Positions 44,231 to 55,443 of a DNA stretch of 64,000 bases are shown piece by piece (position 1 is the first letter of the stretch; every line of letters starts with the position of its first letter). Location of the stretch: NCBI GenBank assembly GCA_013368315.1, contig JAACJM010000056.1:124001-188000 (forward strand). The letters run 5' to 3'. The notes under the pieces were generated by a model. That model saw nothing but the letters and a program-made list of their open reading frames with translations, was not told where the DNA came from and searched no databases. This DNA is from Tetrapyrgos nigripes (Eukaryota; Basidiomycota; Agaricomycetes; Agaricales; Campanellaceae). A program made the translations under genes and the position numbers.

Positions 44231-45597
44231 CTTGTTCTGTATGCTTGCTGTGATAACGGAGGTATGTAGAACTTGGAAAGCGTCGTGAGAATTTTGCCAA
44301 TAACCACAACTTGACGGTGACCACAACCTTGTTTCCCTGACCTGTCTACCTCCTCATGCCACAGCTATGCCTATATTCAAACCTATAATAAAGAGGCTTT
44401 TACTAGAACTTCGCTGGAGAAATTGGCTGGAGAACTGAGCAACTACTCGTCATACTTTGCAACAAGATTTGCCATTGCTGGCGCTCATGCCTCAAGGCCT
44501 CAAATTACAGATAGTCTCTTTGCATGAGCTTCATGATATGCGCCCTTCTCTGAATCAGATTGACGCCGGAGGTACGCTGATTTTAGTCACTTTTGTATCT
44601 GTTAATAAGCTGGGCATTTTTCAACTAGTTGGCTTGCACAGGTCTGAAATGTCGGGGGCGCTTGCTGCCATTCCTCATTGTTGGGGCTTCTACTCGAAGA
44701 TCACTTTTGTATCTATTGATAAGCTGAACATTTTTCAATCAGTCGGCTTGGTTTCAGGTCTCAAATGTCGAGGGCGCTTGCTGCCATTCCTCATCGTTGG
44801 GACCTTTGCTCGAAGATCACTTTTGTATCTGTTGATAAGAGTATTTTTCAATCAGTCGGCTTGCACAGGTCTGAAATGTTGAGGGCGCTGGCTGCCATTC
44901 CTCATCGTTGAGACCTTTGTTCGAAGATCACTTTTGTATTTGCTGATAAGCTGAGCATTTTTTCCAGTCGGCTTGGTTTCAGATCTAAAATGTCGAGGGC
45001 GCTTGCTGCCATTCTGGGACCTTTGCTCGAAGATCACTTTTGTATCCGTTGATAAGCTTGGCATTTTTTAACCAGTCGGCTTGCACAGGTCTGAAATGTC
45101 GAGGGCGCTTGCTGCCATTCCACATCGTTGGGACCTTTGTTCGAAAGTTACAAAGGAATCTCGACTTGACTATGCGCTTGCTACGCATTCCTCAGGCTCA
45201 AATTGGCAGTTGGCAGCGCCGCCTGCGCAGACGAGTGACGACGACGACGACGACCAGCGGACGACCCATGCTTTGCCCAGGTCTGCAATCAAGGAGCAAC
45301 CGTTCCCGCTGCCACGGGAAGCATGAAATGAGGTCAGAACCCATGTGTCTCGCCAAGTCGTGCTATTTCCCATGATCTTTATGGATACTTACACAAAGTC
45401 GGCGCCTGTTTTGACTATCATGTATGTTTGATCTGCGTACTCGTTATAGCCATCGGCCTGCGTCGCTCGTAAGTCTTTAGTTGAAAATTCTTATAAGCTG
45501 GTCGTTTCTTTCGAAGACAGCAGAAAGTCCTTCAGGCATCTTTAAGTTATTCCTATCCTCCACTGCGCTAGACGCTTCTTCTACTAGACACCTTGAA
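44231..45597. other. Gene-free region around a minisatellite
   Basis: About 1.4 kb holding five tandem copies of a 111-base unit (listed separately) and a short (ACG)n run at 45236-45253. No gene is recognised; open frames across the repeats only reflect the repeat period. Confidence 0.55.
44588..45148. repeat. Minisatellite, five tandem units of about 106-116 bases
   Basis: Units begin CACTTTTGTAT at 44588, 44702, 44818, 44929 and 45035. Each contains TTGATAAGCT-like, CAGTCGGCTTG, GTCTGAAATGTCGAGG and GCGCTTGCTGCCATTCC blocks. Copies differ by substitutions and small deletions; the fifth unit lacks about seven bases after CCATT. The repeat lies between dTMP kinase and a secreted protein gene. 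Confidence 0.85.
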
Positions 45598-46261
45598 ATG
45601 CGCTCCGCTACGTCCTTACTCGCACTTCTTTTGGCCTCCTCGAGCCTGTGTGGTAGGTTTCTTGATTGTCGTCAAGACTTCGATGTCAATAGGCTGACTG
45701 ACCTCCTGCCAACCTCCTTAGTGGCTCTTTCAACCCGTCAAAACGGCTCAGGCAGTCTAAAACAACTACTCATTCGTCAGAGCGTTTTCGGCGACACTCC
45801 TGGCGATTTTAGCGACATTCCTCCTGAATGCCAGACTCCATGCCAACCCACCATTACGTTGTTGAACGTGCGCATTTTCTTACCCTCCTCCGAGTTTTGA
45901 TGACCTACACCGTTCTCCTAGACGTGTCTTTCAAATCCGGCCGATACTTCCTGTGGTTGTGCGGACTCGGACATCAACAACCTGTCGACCTGCTTTGACT
46001 GTGTGACGACTAGCAAACCCGACACGAAGAGTGATGCGGATGATACCCTGAATCGTGAGTAACTCCTCAACCGTCAGCCTGAATAAGGAATGTTCAACCG
46101 GTCCTAATTTCTCATCAGGCGCGAAGTCCTACTGTCAAGACCTGAACGCCGCTGGCGATTCTGGAAAGGACAGTGGCGGGGCAATAAGTTCTGGTGTTAA
46201 CGGGTTTGCATTGTCTTTGGTGGCTGTTGGTTCTATGATTGGAGGACTTTTGGTTCTCTAA
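45598..46261 (+). CDS. Small secreted cysteine-rich GPI-type protein (158 aa)
   Basis: Exons 45598-45652, 45722-45867, 45922-46054 and 46119-46261. A signal peptide (MRSATSLLALLLASSSLCG) is followed by a Ser/Gln/Gly stretch. Eight cysteines in a fixed pattern come next (PPECQTPCQP, TCLSN, SCGCADSD, STCFDCV, YCQDL). After a Ser/Gly-rich spacer there is a hydrophobic C-terminus (FALSLVAVGSMIGGLLVL) suited to GPI attachment. Such proteins are common in agaric cell walls; the spacing is CFEM-like, but a true CFEM domain is not proven. Function unknown. Confidence 0.75.
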
Positions 46262-47480
46262 AATCTGATAAGGCTGACGTCTCTTGGAGGGTATCTGGGG
46301 CTTAGTTTTATCTAACGTAATTATAACCAATTATTATATTCGTCCTCATTATGTATACGCTCTTTATTATTCTAATGATAACTGCACTCTGTAAGGGACA
46401 TAGTACAGTGGAAGCCTTGCAGAAAAATCAAGGGGGACCGAAAATTTTGATTTCGTACACTACGTCGAAAAAATTTTTAACGGCCTCTGGGACCCAACCG
46501 ACCGACCGATACCTACTAAATAGGGAAGGTATGCCTATATATGGAAGGTGCAACGTGATACTGACCTTCCATTTTTGGCTTACCCTTGGCTCGGCGCTGT
46601 GCGCCTCGCAGGGAAGCCCTAATCCTAACGCGCTGGGGTGGCCACACGGGTATCTAGACATTGGTACTCGGGTGGCGGGTGTCGGGCCAACTAGTGAGAA
46701 GCAGGGGTTTGGGGGGTCGTGGGGGGTCGCGGGTAGGGGTCTCAAGGGTACGGGTATGGATTTCAAAACCCGTGCTGACCCTTACCCGTAAGGCAGACCC
46801 GCCGTACCCGCCATCCAAAATTTTGTACCCGTAGTTTACCTCAATATATTCACTACTTTGAGTACGTTCTGTGTAATTCTTTAGTACATAGTTCAATAAT
46901 AGTATTTTGCCACCACGACATCCAAATATGGGTAAGTGACACGTCGCTGTTCACACGCCGGAAAGCCTTGATCACTGTGGCTGAATGCTTGAACAAAGCA
47001 AAACTGATGTATCCCACCTTCAAAAAATAATATTCCATAGCGAGTAGTTGGACTTAGATAGTTACATTATATATATATACTTGTGAACTGAAAGGGTTTT
47101 CGCGGGTAGGGGTACCGGTACGCCCAAAAATACCCGGGGGATATCCCTGCAGTTCACTAGGGCCAACTCATTGGATGTACGCCAAATGGCTCAATCACCT
47201 TCCAAGACAGCTCTGGATGACAAGAACTAAGTCAAGAACTATAAAAGGACCCATAATTACACTGATACAAGCCTGTAAACCATAAAAAATTTCACACTTC
47301 CAAAAATTTTTAACGACCTCAATGACCCGACCGACCGACCCCCGGAGTGTACCGGTCCGCAATCCCGGGTCCCCCTTGAGAAAAATAAAGTTGCATATCC
47401 TAGTCGGCACTATCAGGCCGGCCCGAGTCGCTACCGAGTCGCGAGCGCCTTTGAGTTTCTGACTTGACCTACAACGCCCA
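46262..47480. mobile_element. Repeat-rich region, probable remnant of a non-autonomous DNA transposon
   Basis: No gene. The left part starts near 46404 with CAGTGGAAGCCTTGCAG, and the reverse complement near 47161 begins TAGTGAACTGCAGGGATATC. These are an imperfect terminal inverted repeat of hAT-like type. Inside are GGGTA/TACCC-rich arms (46660-46830 and 47100-47140). The motif GACC(C)AACCGACCGAC appears near 46492 and again near 47325, each after AAAAATTTTTAACG. CAAGGGGGACC at 46428 is matched inversely by GGTCCCCCTTG near 47368. No target-site duplication or transposase was found, so the call is tentative. Confidence 0.4.
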
Positions 47481-49365
47481 ATGTCGCTTCAGTGTGGCTC
47501 CCCAACGACACTCTGCCCTTGGTGTAATCGCCAGTTTTTCGCCTACACGAGTATCAAACCTCCTTTTTCAACGGAGCAGCTACGCTCCAACTATCCACCA
47601 ACCCAAGAGCAGATCCGTACGGTCAGCTCTTTGACAGAAGTTGCCCAGACTCATCTGGAACGTTACGACGAGGAGATTGACCGGCTAGAGAGTCTACTGG
47701 ACAAGCTGAAAGAAGAACGCAATCAACTACAAAAAGACATAGACGATTGTCGTTCTCTTCTCGCTCCCATGCGCAGTCTTCCAGAAGACGTCTTAAGAGA
47801 GGTGTTCTACTTCTGCTGGTGTTCTCCTTCTGCTGAAGATTTCGTTTCGGAAACCTTTTCTGCGATTTCAGGCGACCATGCTTTGATAAGAGGGCCCGGA
47901 ATAGGACTCTCTCAAGTCTGCACATTCTGGAGAGCATTAGCGCTCTCAACTCCAGCTTTATGGTCCCGTTTCTCTTTTGATATGGCTTTCCTCACTGAAG
48001 GTGTGGAGTCCGAAATCTTGTCACATCTCGAAAGATCCACTGGCTATCCATTGTCATTCCAGATTCTCGACACTCTCTATCACAATAGTGGCCCCACAAC
48101 TCCTCGGAGAAGTGATGAGCAGAAGACCGTCATGTTGCGTTTGCTCACACGCATCTTTGCCGAGTCATCTCGATGGAAGAGAGTCTGCCTCTCTCTGGCA
48201 TGGACTGAGCTGGACTTTGCCATGCTCTTAGACTCGCTTCGCACAGCTGATGCAAGCTCGTCGTATTTCCCGCTACTGGAGTCCCTGCAGCTCTTCTACT
48301 TTTCGGCCATCATCGTTCCTCCAGATGAGCGCCAACGATTTCTGGCAACTTTCCAGACAGCAACGGGACTTAGAGCAATAAGTTTACCGCAGAGTTTGGA
48401 TGACCTCCTCAAGTTGCCTTATTCCCAACTCCAGAATCTTGTTCTCTCCAACGTCAGCGTTCTGGAGGACGTCTTCCGCTTGCTACACTTCTGTCCAAAT
48501 CTGACCAAATGCTTCCTTGGGATCCCTCAAAGTCCCTTCGCAGTCTTTAGCTCCGAATCCCCAGTCACTCTTCCACACCTACAGTCTCTGACGATCAGTT
48601 CGACCAGTTTGCTCACTTCTCTGTTAGCAATCTTTTCGCGCCTAGTCTCGCCAGAGCTGTCTTCGCTGACTGTGCAATCTCACACTAAAGAGTACGGAGT
48701 GTGCGCTTGGCCTCATACTGCGTTCCAAACATTCCTTAATCGGTCAGCGTGCACTCTGCAGTCGTTGTCCATTGATTACATCCGTATGGAGTCCAGGGAT
48801 ATTGTTCGCATCATCCGCCGCCTTCCTGATCTGACGGACCTTAGAATCAGTGAGGACGACAGCTCTCCCACCTCACGTCCCGGTTTGATCAGCTCTGAGC
48901 TGCTCACCCTGCTGACGCCATGCCTTAACCGCGATGGACCGAACGACGGGTTCGACGGAGTGGACGAGCTGCCGTTTGGCATGTTACCAAGCGTAGATGC
49001 CGACGCGCCCTTGCTCAGAAGATTAAAGACATTAACCTTCATTATGCGGAGTGCCGTGATCGAGAATCCGACATTGGTTGAGCAGTTCTTGGAGATGATA
49101 GAGTTGAGGTGTCCTTCCGATGGTAAGACTTTTCAAACGTAATTCCCGTCCTCGGCAATTGACATTCTGCGCAGAGCTGTTGGAAGAAGACATCGAAGCT
49201 CTCGAGAGCTTTACCCTTCTCATGCCTTTTCATGCGACATACAAGCACTGCTGGGGAACGGCACCTCGCTATGTGCCCGTGGAGTTGGATCAGAATGCTG
49301 TTGATAGATTGAAAGCGATTAATACTGCGGGAGTGAAGATAGTGTACAATGGAAATCCTTTGTGA
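47481..49365 (+). CDS. F-box-like/LRR-type protein with N-terminal coiled coil (610 aa)
   Basis: Exons 47481-49122 and 49175-49365. A CPWC motif sits near residue 13. A coiled coil at about residues 55-90 (RLESLLDKLKEERNQLQKDI) leads directly into the F-box (MRSLPEDVLREVFYFCW...LSQVCTFWRALALSTPALWS). After that come leucine-rich strands without strict repeats (LQNLVLSNVSVLEDVFRLL, LTKCFLGIPQ, LQSLTISST). This is the standard layout of the very large agaric F-box family, presumed SCF adaptors. The 52-nt intron joins in phase (PSD then ELLEEDI). Confidence 0.82.
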
Positions 49366-50115
49366 TACTGTTCAGTATGCGCAATAGGTGCCCTCTTTTC
49401 GATATATCTAGCTGGCAGTGGTAGTAATATGATATTTGTCTGGGCATCGCACTGCGTGCACACCAAGATATGATGAGCGTTTTATTCTGAAGATGTCTTG
49501 AAGATACTACAAAGCGCTGAGGATATCTTGATAGATCAGAGCATCTTCAAGATATTTTCAGAATACGCCACTGATTATATTTTCATCTGCACCCAGTGTC
49601 GGTAGGGTCGTCCTCTGTTTCTGCCACTGCCAGTGTGAGAATTTTGCCGTTCTCCAATTTTTGCTTCTCTCCAAAATTGCGGCTGGTGTGAGTGAACTCT
49701 ATACATCAGGATGAATAGCGTACTGAATACGGTCGTACGCATCAGAAGGGATGATTTGAGGGTTGAGAAGTGTGGGTTCTGGAGGGTCCCGATGGGAATC
49801 TCTTGAAGGACACTGGACAGTGGTCATCCAGTACGTCGCTAACCGTTCTGCTACAACCTTTGTATTACTCACTTTGTCCTGCAGACTAACCTCAAGTTTA
49901 ACACCAGAAAACTCAGGAGAGCCTGTGAAGAAATCTGAACTACAACGATAGTAAAGACTATTGAAAATTGATTCAACTTAAAAGCGGAGCTCTCAATCAC
50001 TGTCAGGTGGGTTATTCATTGACTTTTCCCCTTTTCCCTGGTATAGGATTTTCATCCCATTCCAGAACCATGAAAAGGGCAGGATCTGTCGACTTGACCG
50101 ACCTGTCGTTCCATA
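49366..50115. other. Intergenic, with an inverted repeat
   Basis: About 750 bases between the F-box gene and the GMC gene. Apart from the hairpin at 49477-49568 I see nothing. Confidence 0.45.
49477..49568. repeat. Inverted repeat, hairpin of two 26-29 base arms
   Basis: Arm 49477-49505 (GCGTTTTATTCTGAAGATG and onward) pairs with arm 49543-49568 (ending TTTTCAGAATACGC) around a 37-base loop that itself holds ATATCTTGAT. It could be a small MITE, or a 3' structure of the F-box gene, which ends 110 bases upstream. Confidence 0.6.
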
Positions 50116-52453
50116 ATGCGGAGCTTTCACTGGGGACTCGTTGCTACCTCCCCCTTGCTGATTTCTCTAACATCGGCCGAAATCCTCACCGATTTCGCTG
50201 ATCTACAAACCCAGGAGTTTGACTTTGTCGTCGTAGGAGGCTGGTACCAGTTTTTCGCTGACATTGAAGCTGCAGAGATTCATCCAAACTTGTAGGAGGT
50301 ACTGCCGGCAATGTCATTGCAAACCGTCTTACAGAGAATCCCGCTTTCTCGGTTCTTGTCATCGAAGCAGGTGGAAGGTCAGTGTGCCCTTCCTTTGTGG
50401 TTCGTCGAGAAGTCTGACTTCTGGACATGGGACAGCGATCGGGACACTTTGGAACTCGAGGCTCCAGCATTTGCTCCCCTTTTAGCTCCCAATACTCGTT
50501 GGGACTGGAACTTTTCTTGTGCGTGAGGGTACAGCTGTCATTGGAAGTTTACTAACATAACGTCCACGTCTTGCTTGTTATCAGCTACTCCTCAACCTGG
50601 TTTGAATAATCGTTCTGTTCCCGTTGCGCGTGGTTTTGTGTTAGGTGGAAGTAGCTCTATTAGTGCGTCTTTGGTGCAGGATTCCAGTCAGTTGCTCATT
50701 GATAAACACAGACTTTATGGGATATACCCGAGGATCAGCTGAAGATTTTGATCGCTTTGCAAGCATCACTGGCGATGATGGCTGGTCTTGGAATAATCTG
50801 ATACCGTATATCCTGAAGGTTGGAAGACCTTTTGCTTCACTGCTCCTTTTACTCATCAATGCAGAACGAGAAATTCATCGTCGGACCAGATCAAGATTTG
50901 CAAAATCTATCCAGTCGCTTCAGTCCTTCCGTTCATGGCTTCACGGGAGTCAATTCTGTCAGCCTAACTGACATACCTCTCCAAATCGATGACAGGGTCC
51001 TCAATACTCTATCTGAGTTGTCTGACGAATTTCCTTTCAACCAAGACATGAACAGTGGAAAGCAACTTGGTGTTGGTGCGTTATTCTTAATTGTAGGATA
51101 GACTTCACAATGGCTGAATCGTTTCTAGGCTGGGCTCAATCGACTGTTGGCAATGGTTCTCGAAGTAGCTCTGCAAGGTCCTATCTCGGTGACGAATTTC
51201 TCCAGCGTCCAAATCTTCATGTACTCGTCGATGCACGAGTCACAAGGGTCCTTGAGACTGAGACTGGGTCGCTGGTTTTTAGTAAAGTAGAGCTCACTCA
51301 GGATGGAGGAGGTGAGTGAGCTGCACCCGAGCATTCTGGAGAGATGAGATTAATGTTTAACCAGACTCAACCCAGACGGTCACTGCCAAGAAAGAGATCA
51401 TTTTGTCAGCAGGATCCATCATGTCTCCATCCGTCTTGCAGCATTCAGGTGAGTGATCAAAGTCAAGATTAGAATTATGGGCTGAAAGGAACAAAACGCT
51501 TGTTTAGGCATCGGGGACGCCGACGCCCTTTCTGCACTTGGGATTGACGTTGTTCATAATCTCCCGTCTGTTGGACAAAATTTGACAGAACATCCGCTTC
51601 TACCCTCAGCTTGGCAGGTCAAAGCTACTGACACTTGGGATGACCTCTTCCGCAATGAGACGTTGTTGGAAGAGACACTTCTCGAATGGAGTCAAACAAA
51701 GTCAGGTGTTTTCACACACCCGCCCTTGTCGTTCCTAGGGTGGCTTCGTCTCCCCGACAATTCGTCGATATTCGAAACGGTTGAAGACCCAGCTGCTGGT
51801 CCAGATACAGCTCACACCGAGTTGATATGGATTGTAAGTCGTGATATTTTGTAAGATTTTTTACTGGGTTCCTCTGATGACCTGTCTAGAATGGCTTTGT
51901 TGGCCCAGAACCTGCAGAAGGTAACTTTTTGACTTTAGCTTCTGCGGTGGTCTCCCCGACGTCCCGTGAGTGCAGCCTATGTTGTCCTGCGCGTTTTTGA
52001 TGCTCACTTGTCTGATGTACAGGCGGATCTGTGACTGTAAACTCTAGCAACCCCTTGGATCCACCTGTGATCAACTTCAATATCCTCTCCACGGATTTCG
52101 ACCGGTTCGCATTACGGGAAGCATTCCGTAGTTCAGCTCGGTTCTTGGAAGCTTCCAGCTGGCCAGATTTCATAGTGGCTCCTCCCACCAATGCGACCAC
52201 AGACGAGGAAATCGACGCGTTTATCAGGGAGAATGCGGCTACGATATTCCACCCTGTCAGTACCGTTGCGATGAGTCCGAAGGATGCGTCATGGGGTGTG
52301 GTTGACCCAGATCTGAGGGTGAAGGGAGTCAAAGGATTGAGGGTTGTAGACGCTTCTGTGATGCCGATGATCCCAGCAGCTCATACTCAAGTGCCTACTT
52401 ACCTTATTTCTGAGCGTGCGGCAGACTTGATCAAGGAGGCATGGTTTGAGTAG
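50116..52453 (+). CDS. Secreted GMC oxidoreductase, aryl-alcohol-oxidase-like (593 aa)
   Basis: Eleven exons from 50116-50239 to 52023-52453; summed length 1782. A signal peptide (MRSFHWGLVATSPLLISLTS) is followed by the FAD-binding Rossmann motif FDFVVVGGGTAGN, ARGFVLGGSSSINFMGYTRG (GMC signature 1) and SAGSIMSPSVLQHSGIGD (signature 2). The active-site segment has ATIFHPVSTVAM with the first His, and IPAAHTQVPTYLISERA with the second His. Such flavoenzymes oxidise alcohols or sugars outside the cell and release hydrogen peroxide. The intron inside the GGGTAG motif needs a GCTGGT donor (50240-50298), which is unusual; if it is not spliced the protein is broken. Confidence 0.8.
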
Positions 52454-52657
52454 TATGGTAGTTGTCTGTGGTCGTGTACAGTAAATGAAATGCTTTTATT
52501 CGGGTCTCCAGCGCATCTGTATAGTCACCGATCTGCAATTGGGACATGACAGTCGGTGATGGTAGTGAGGTTGTGTATGTAATACGAGTGTTCGATATCG
52601 CCCTCGCCATGACGAGCATGGTATCCATTTCGCCCTCAATTCTTGACAACAACCACT

Positions 52658-54382
52658 ATGTCCATACCAGATTCTGTTCTCGAGGTTGGATACAATCTCC
52701 TCGATAGAGTAAGTACAACGTCTTTTGACCTTTTCTCGCGTGTTGATTGAGTACTACGTACAGGGTCTTGTTCCAGATTTCATCCTTCGGCGCGCCATAC
52801 GCGCCCTGTTAAGGCAGCGACTGCGCGAAATTGATCAAGGGTCTCTTGGGGCTAACCATGCCGCCAAAATGAAATGGATTGAGGGTGTTAAAGCTCGTAC
52901 ACACATCGCCGACGTCCCAGAAAAGGCGAATGAACAACACTACGAAGTAAGTGGCTTCTAGAATTCTGTGCTGATTGGGCTGGCGTACTCATACTGTGCC
53001 TGGTGTCCAGGTTTCTACCAAGTTCATATTATCCACTCTCGGGCCATACGCGAAGTACTCTTCGTGCTTGTACCCCACTGGCAAGGAAACCATCGAGGAG
53101 GCAGAAATTTTGATGCTGGAAAGCTACTGTGATAAGGCACAGTTGAAAGACGGGCTTGACATTCTGGATTTAGGTTGTGGTGAGTAGTAAGGCTTTTATC
53201 GTCAGTCCAGTCACTGAGCCTTTCGTACTAGGTTGGGGAAGTTTATCTCTATACTTGGCCCAAGTACGACACGTTCTACCAATTTGGCGTACAATAGAAG
53301 TTGACGCCTTACACAGAAATATCCTAAATCTCGCATAACGGGCCTGTCCAACTCAACAACGCAGAAAGCATACATCGACAAGACCGCGGAAGCGCGTGGA
53401 TTGAAGAACCTTGAGGTAGGTGCCAAAAAAGACGCATTTTCAGCATTTTTCATCATTTCCCGCTCTAGATCATCACCGCCGATGTGAATACGCATGAATT
53501 TCCGGAAGAAAAACGGTATGTGCTTCGCATTCTTTTGCAATCCATCGCAGCTGAACCACGCCCCCTTAGATTTGACCGAATCCTTTCCATCGAAGTTGCT
53601 TCAGTCTTCAATCATCCTCGTCGCAGTTGAGACTCACATTCAATTGCTATAGATGTTCGAACACATGAAGAACTACCAAGTCCTCTTGAAGAAAATTGCA
53701 TCCTGGCTTAGGCCTTCCTCGTCTTCAAGCCCAGATGACGAATCATTGTTGTTCATCCACATCTTTTGCCATCGCATAACACCCTACCATTTCGAGGAAG
53801 GAGATGGATGGATGGCTAGAAATTTCTTCTCTGGTCAGTGATGGATGTTCTCTTTAGCATGCATCGAGTTCTGATAAAAATCATCTTTAGGAGGGACCAT
53901 GCCTTCGCATGATTTACTGGTTCGTTTGACGATGCTATATGCGTAAGAGTCACTTTACCAAGGGCACCTCATAGCTTTACTTCCAAGACGATCTTACTCT
54001 CATACGAAGCTGGTATCTCCCCGGGACGCATTATTCGCGTACACTTGAAGCATGGTTGAAGTTACAGGATAAGAATGCTAAAGGTCAGTAGGAACAAAGT
54101 TTTGTGTGTCCTCGCAATCTTATCTCCTGAAACCTATCCATGCAGAGGGTCTGAAGGAATTAAGAGAAGACGCTGTCTCGAAAGGAAAGGACGCAGTAGA
54201 AGGAGAGAAGGCTTTCAATCGTTTTAGGGTGTTCTACATGGCGTGTTCGGAGCTTTTCAATTTTAATAGCGGTGATGAGTACGTCTCCAAAGCTGTTCTT
54301 TCCTATATGATACTGACAGCTCTTCTACTGCAGATGGGGTGTTGGACACTACCTTTTCAGGAAGAAAGACCTTCGTTCATAG
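52658..54382 (+). CDS. SAM-dependent methyltransferase, coclaurine-N-methyltransferase/CFA-synthase type (368 aa)
   Basis: Twelve exons (52658-52708 through 54334-54382). Family blocks: NEQHYEVSTKFI, YSSCLYPTGKETIEEAE, the SAM-binding LDLGCGWGSLSLYLA (split by an intron after GCG), ITGLSNSTTQKAYI, DRILSIEMFEHMKNYQVLL, FIHIFCHRITPYHFEEGDGW, GGTMPSHDLLLYFQDD, GTHYSRTLEAWL and a C-terminal GVGHYLFRK. The nearest characterised relatives are plant (S)-coclaurine N-methyltransferases and bacterial cyclopropane fatty acid synthases, but fungal members have no settled substrate. Exons as short as 25, 29 and 32 nt are used. Confidence 0.85.
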
Positions 54383-54763
54383 AAAGCTGTAAATGCTGAT
54401 AATGGACCTCCTGTCTGCACCAAGCTGTCGCAGGCTGAGAAATGACCAATTCTTCCATCCCACTCAAGCACTGGATTTCTTGGATATACTGAGCCATACA
54501 GCTTTTGACGTGGCGCCCGTCTATCAAGATGCGATGCGAAAGGAACACGAGGCTAATCGATAGCCTCTTTGAGTTTGCTTCGATTTAGACGACCAGCCTA
54601 CATTCCAAAGAAGCTCGAAACCAAAACGCAGTTGACCATCCTTTGATGTATTGCCTCGAAGAGACGCCTAGGATTTGTTCAAGCTACACCCTATAAAAGA
54701 CTCTGACATCCTCTGGCGTCCTTGCCCTAACGTTCTCCCAACATTCCCTAGCTGTTCCAGACA

Positions 54764-55286
54764 ATGCCCCCTACTCAGATTACCATAACCGTCCCGTCTC
54801 TCGCTGACATCGGGCAGTTCTTCGTCAACGCGTTGGGTCGCTTGGACCATCTCGGTGAGTCGGAATACTGTCCCGTACGCCTCATTTTGATAGCTAACTC
54901 GCTTTCGCAGCTGTCGGTCACCATGTTGTTTTCTTTATAGCCAGCGCAGCATTATTCTTCAATCCCGTCGTCTTCACATGGCCCCTTTGGCCCTTCAAAC
55001 AGCTTTACCGTCTTTTCGTCCGACTCATTGGGTTTAGAGAGGAAGGAATCAGATTGAGTGCGTACGGCTTGCTGATCATGGCTATTATTGACACCCATTT
55101 CTAGATTCTTACGCCGTTGGGTATCAAAGCACCTATTATAGCGGGTATATCCCCCGTAACTCGTACTTCGCTGAACTGCAGTCTTATGGAGCAATTTCGG
55201 AAGATGATGAGGATCAAATCCCACTGTATGCACGCGTCTTGGGATGGATAGCTGGAATTTTAGCTGCAAGGAGTTTGTTTCTGTAG
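54764..55286 (+). CDS. Small membrane protein of unknown function (139 aa)
   Basis: Exons 54764-54854, 54911-55057 and 55105-55286. The N-terminus reads MPPTQITITVPSLADIGQF. One or two hydrophobic stretches follow (HHVVFFIASAALFFNPVVF, possibly LYRLFVRLIG), then a Tyr-rich segment (YAVGYQSTYYSGYIPRN), an acidic patch (SEDDEDQ) and a terminal hydrophobic segment (VLGWIAGILAARSLFL). I do not recognise the family; proteins of this shape occur widely in agarics as unknowns. Confidence 0.65.
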
Positions 55287-55443
55287 TGTAGAATACGCGT
55301 ACATCTTGAATTTGGAAAAGTTGAAATAGTTATACAGATTCATGACCCTTCTGCGTGTATAAGGCCCTCCTCCATCTAAATGGTATACATGGCAGGCACA
55401 TACATCCACCTCTTTTACTCCCAGCGCACAATCTCTCACCTCG

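Noticed and set aside
44588..45148. CRISPR-like array
   Set aside because: Units are contiguous 111-base direct repeats without spacers, in a eukaryotic genome; this is a minisatellite.
46351..46791. 146-codon plus-strand frame
   Set aside because: Lies wholly in the repeat block and its residues (Gly/Val/Thr from GGGTA repeats) do not look like a protein.
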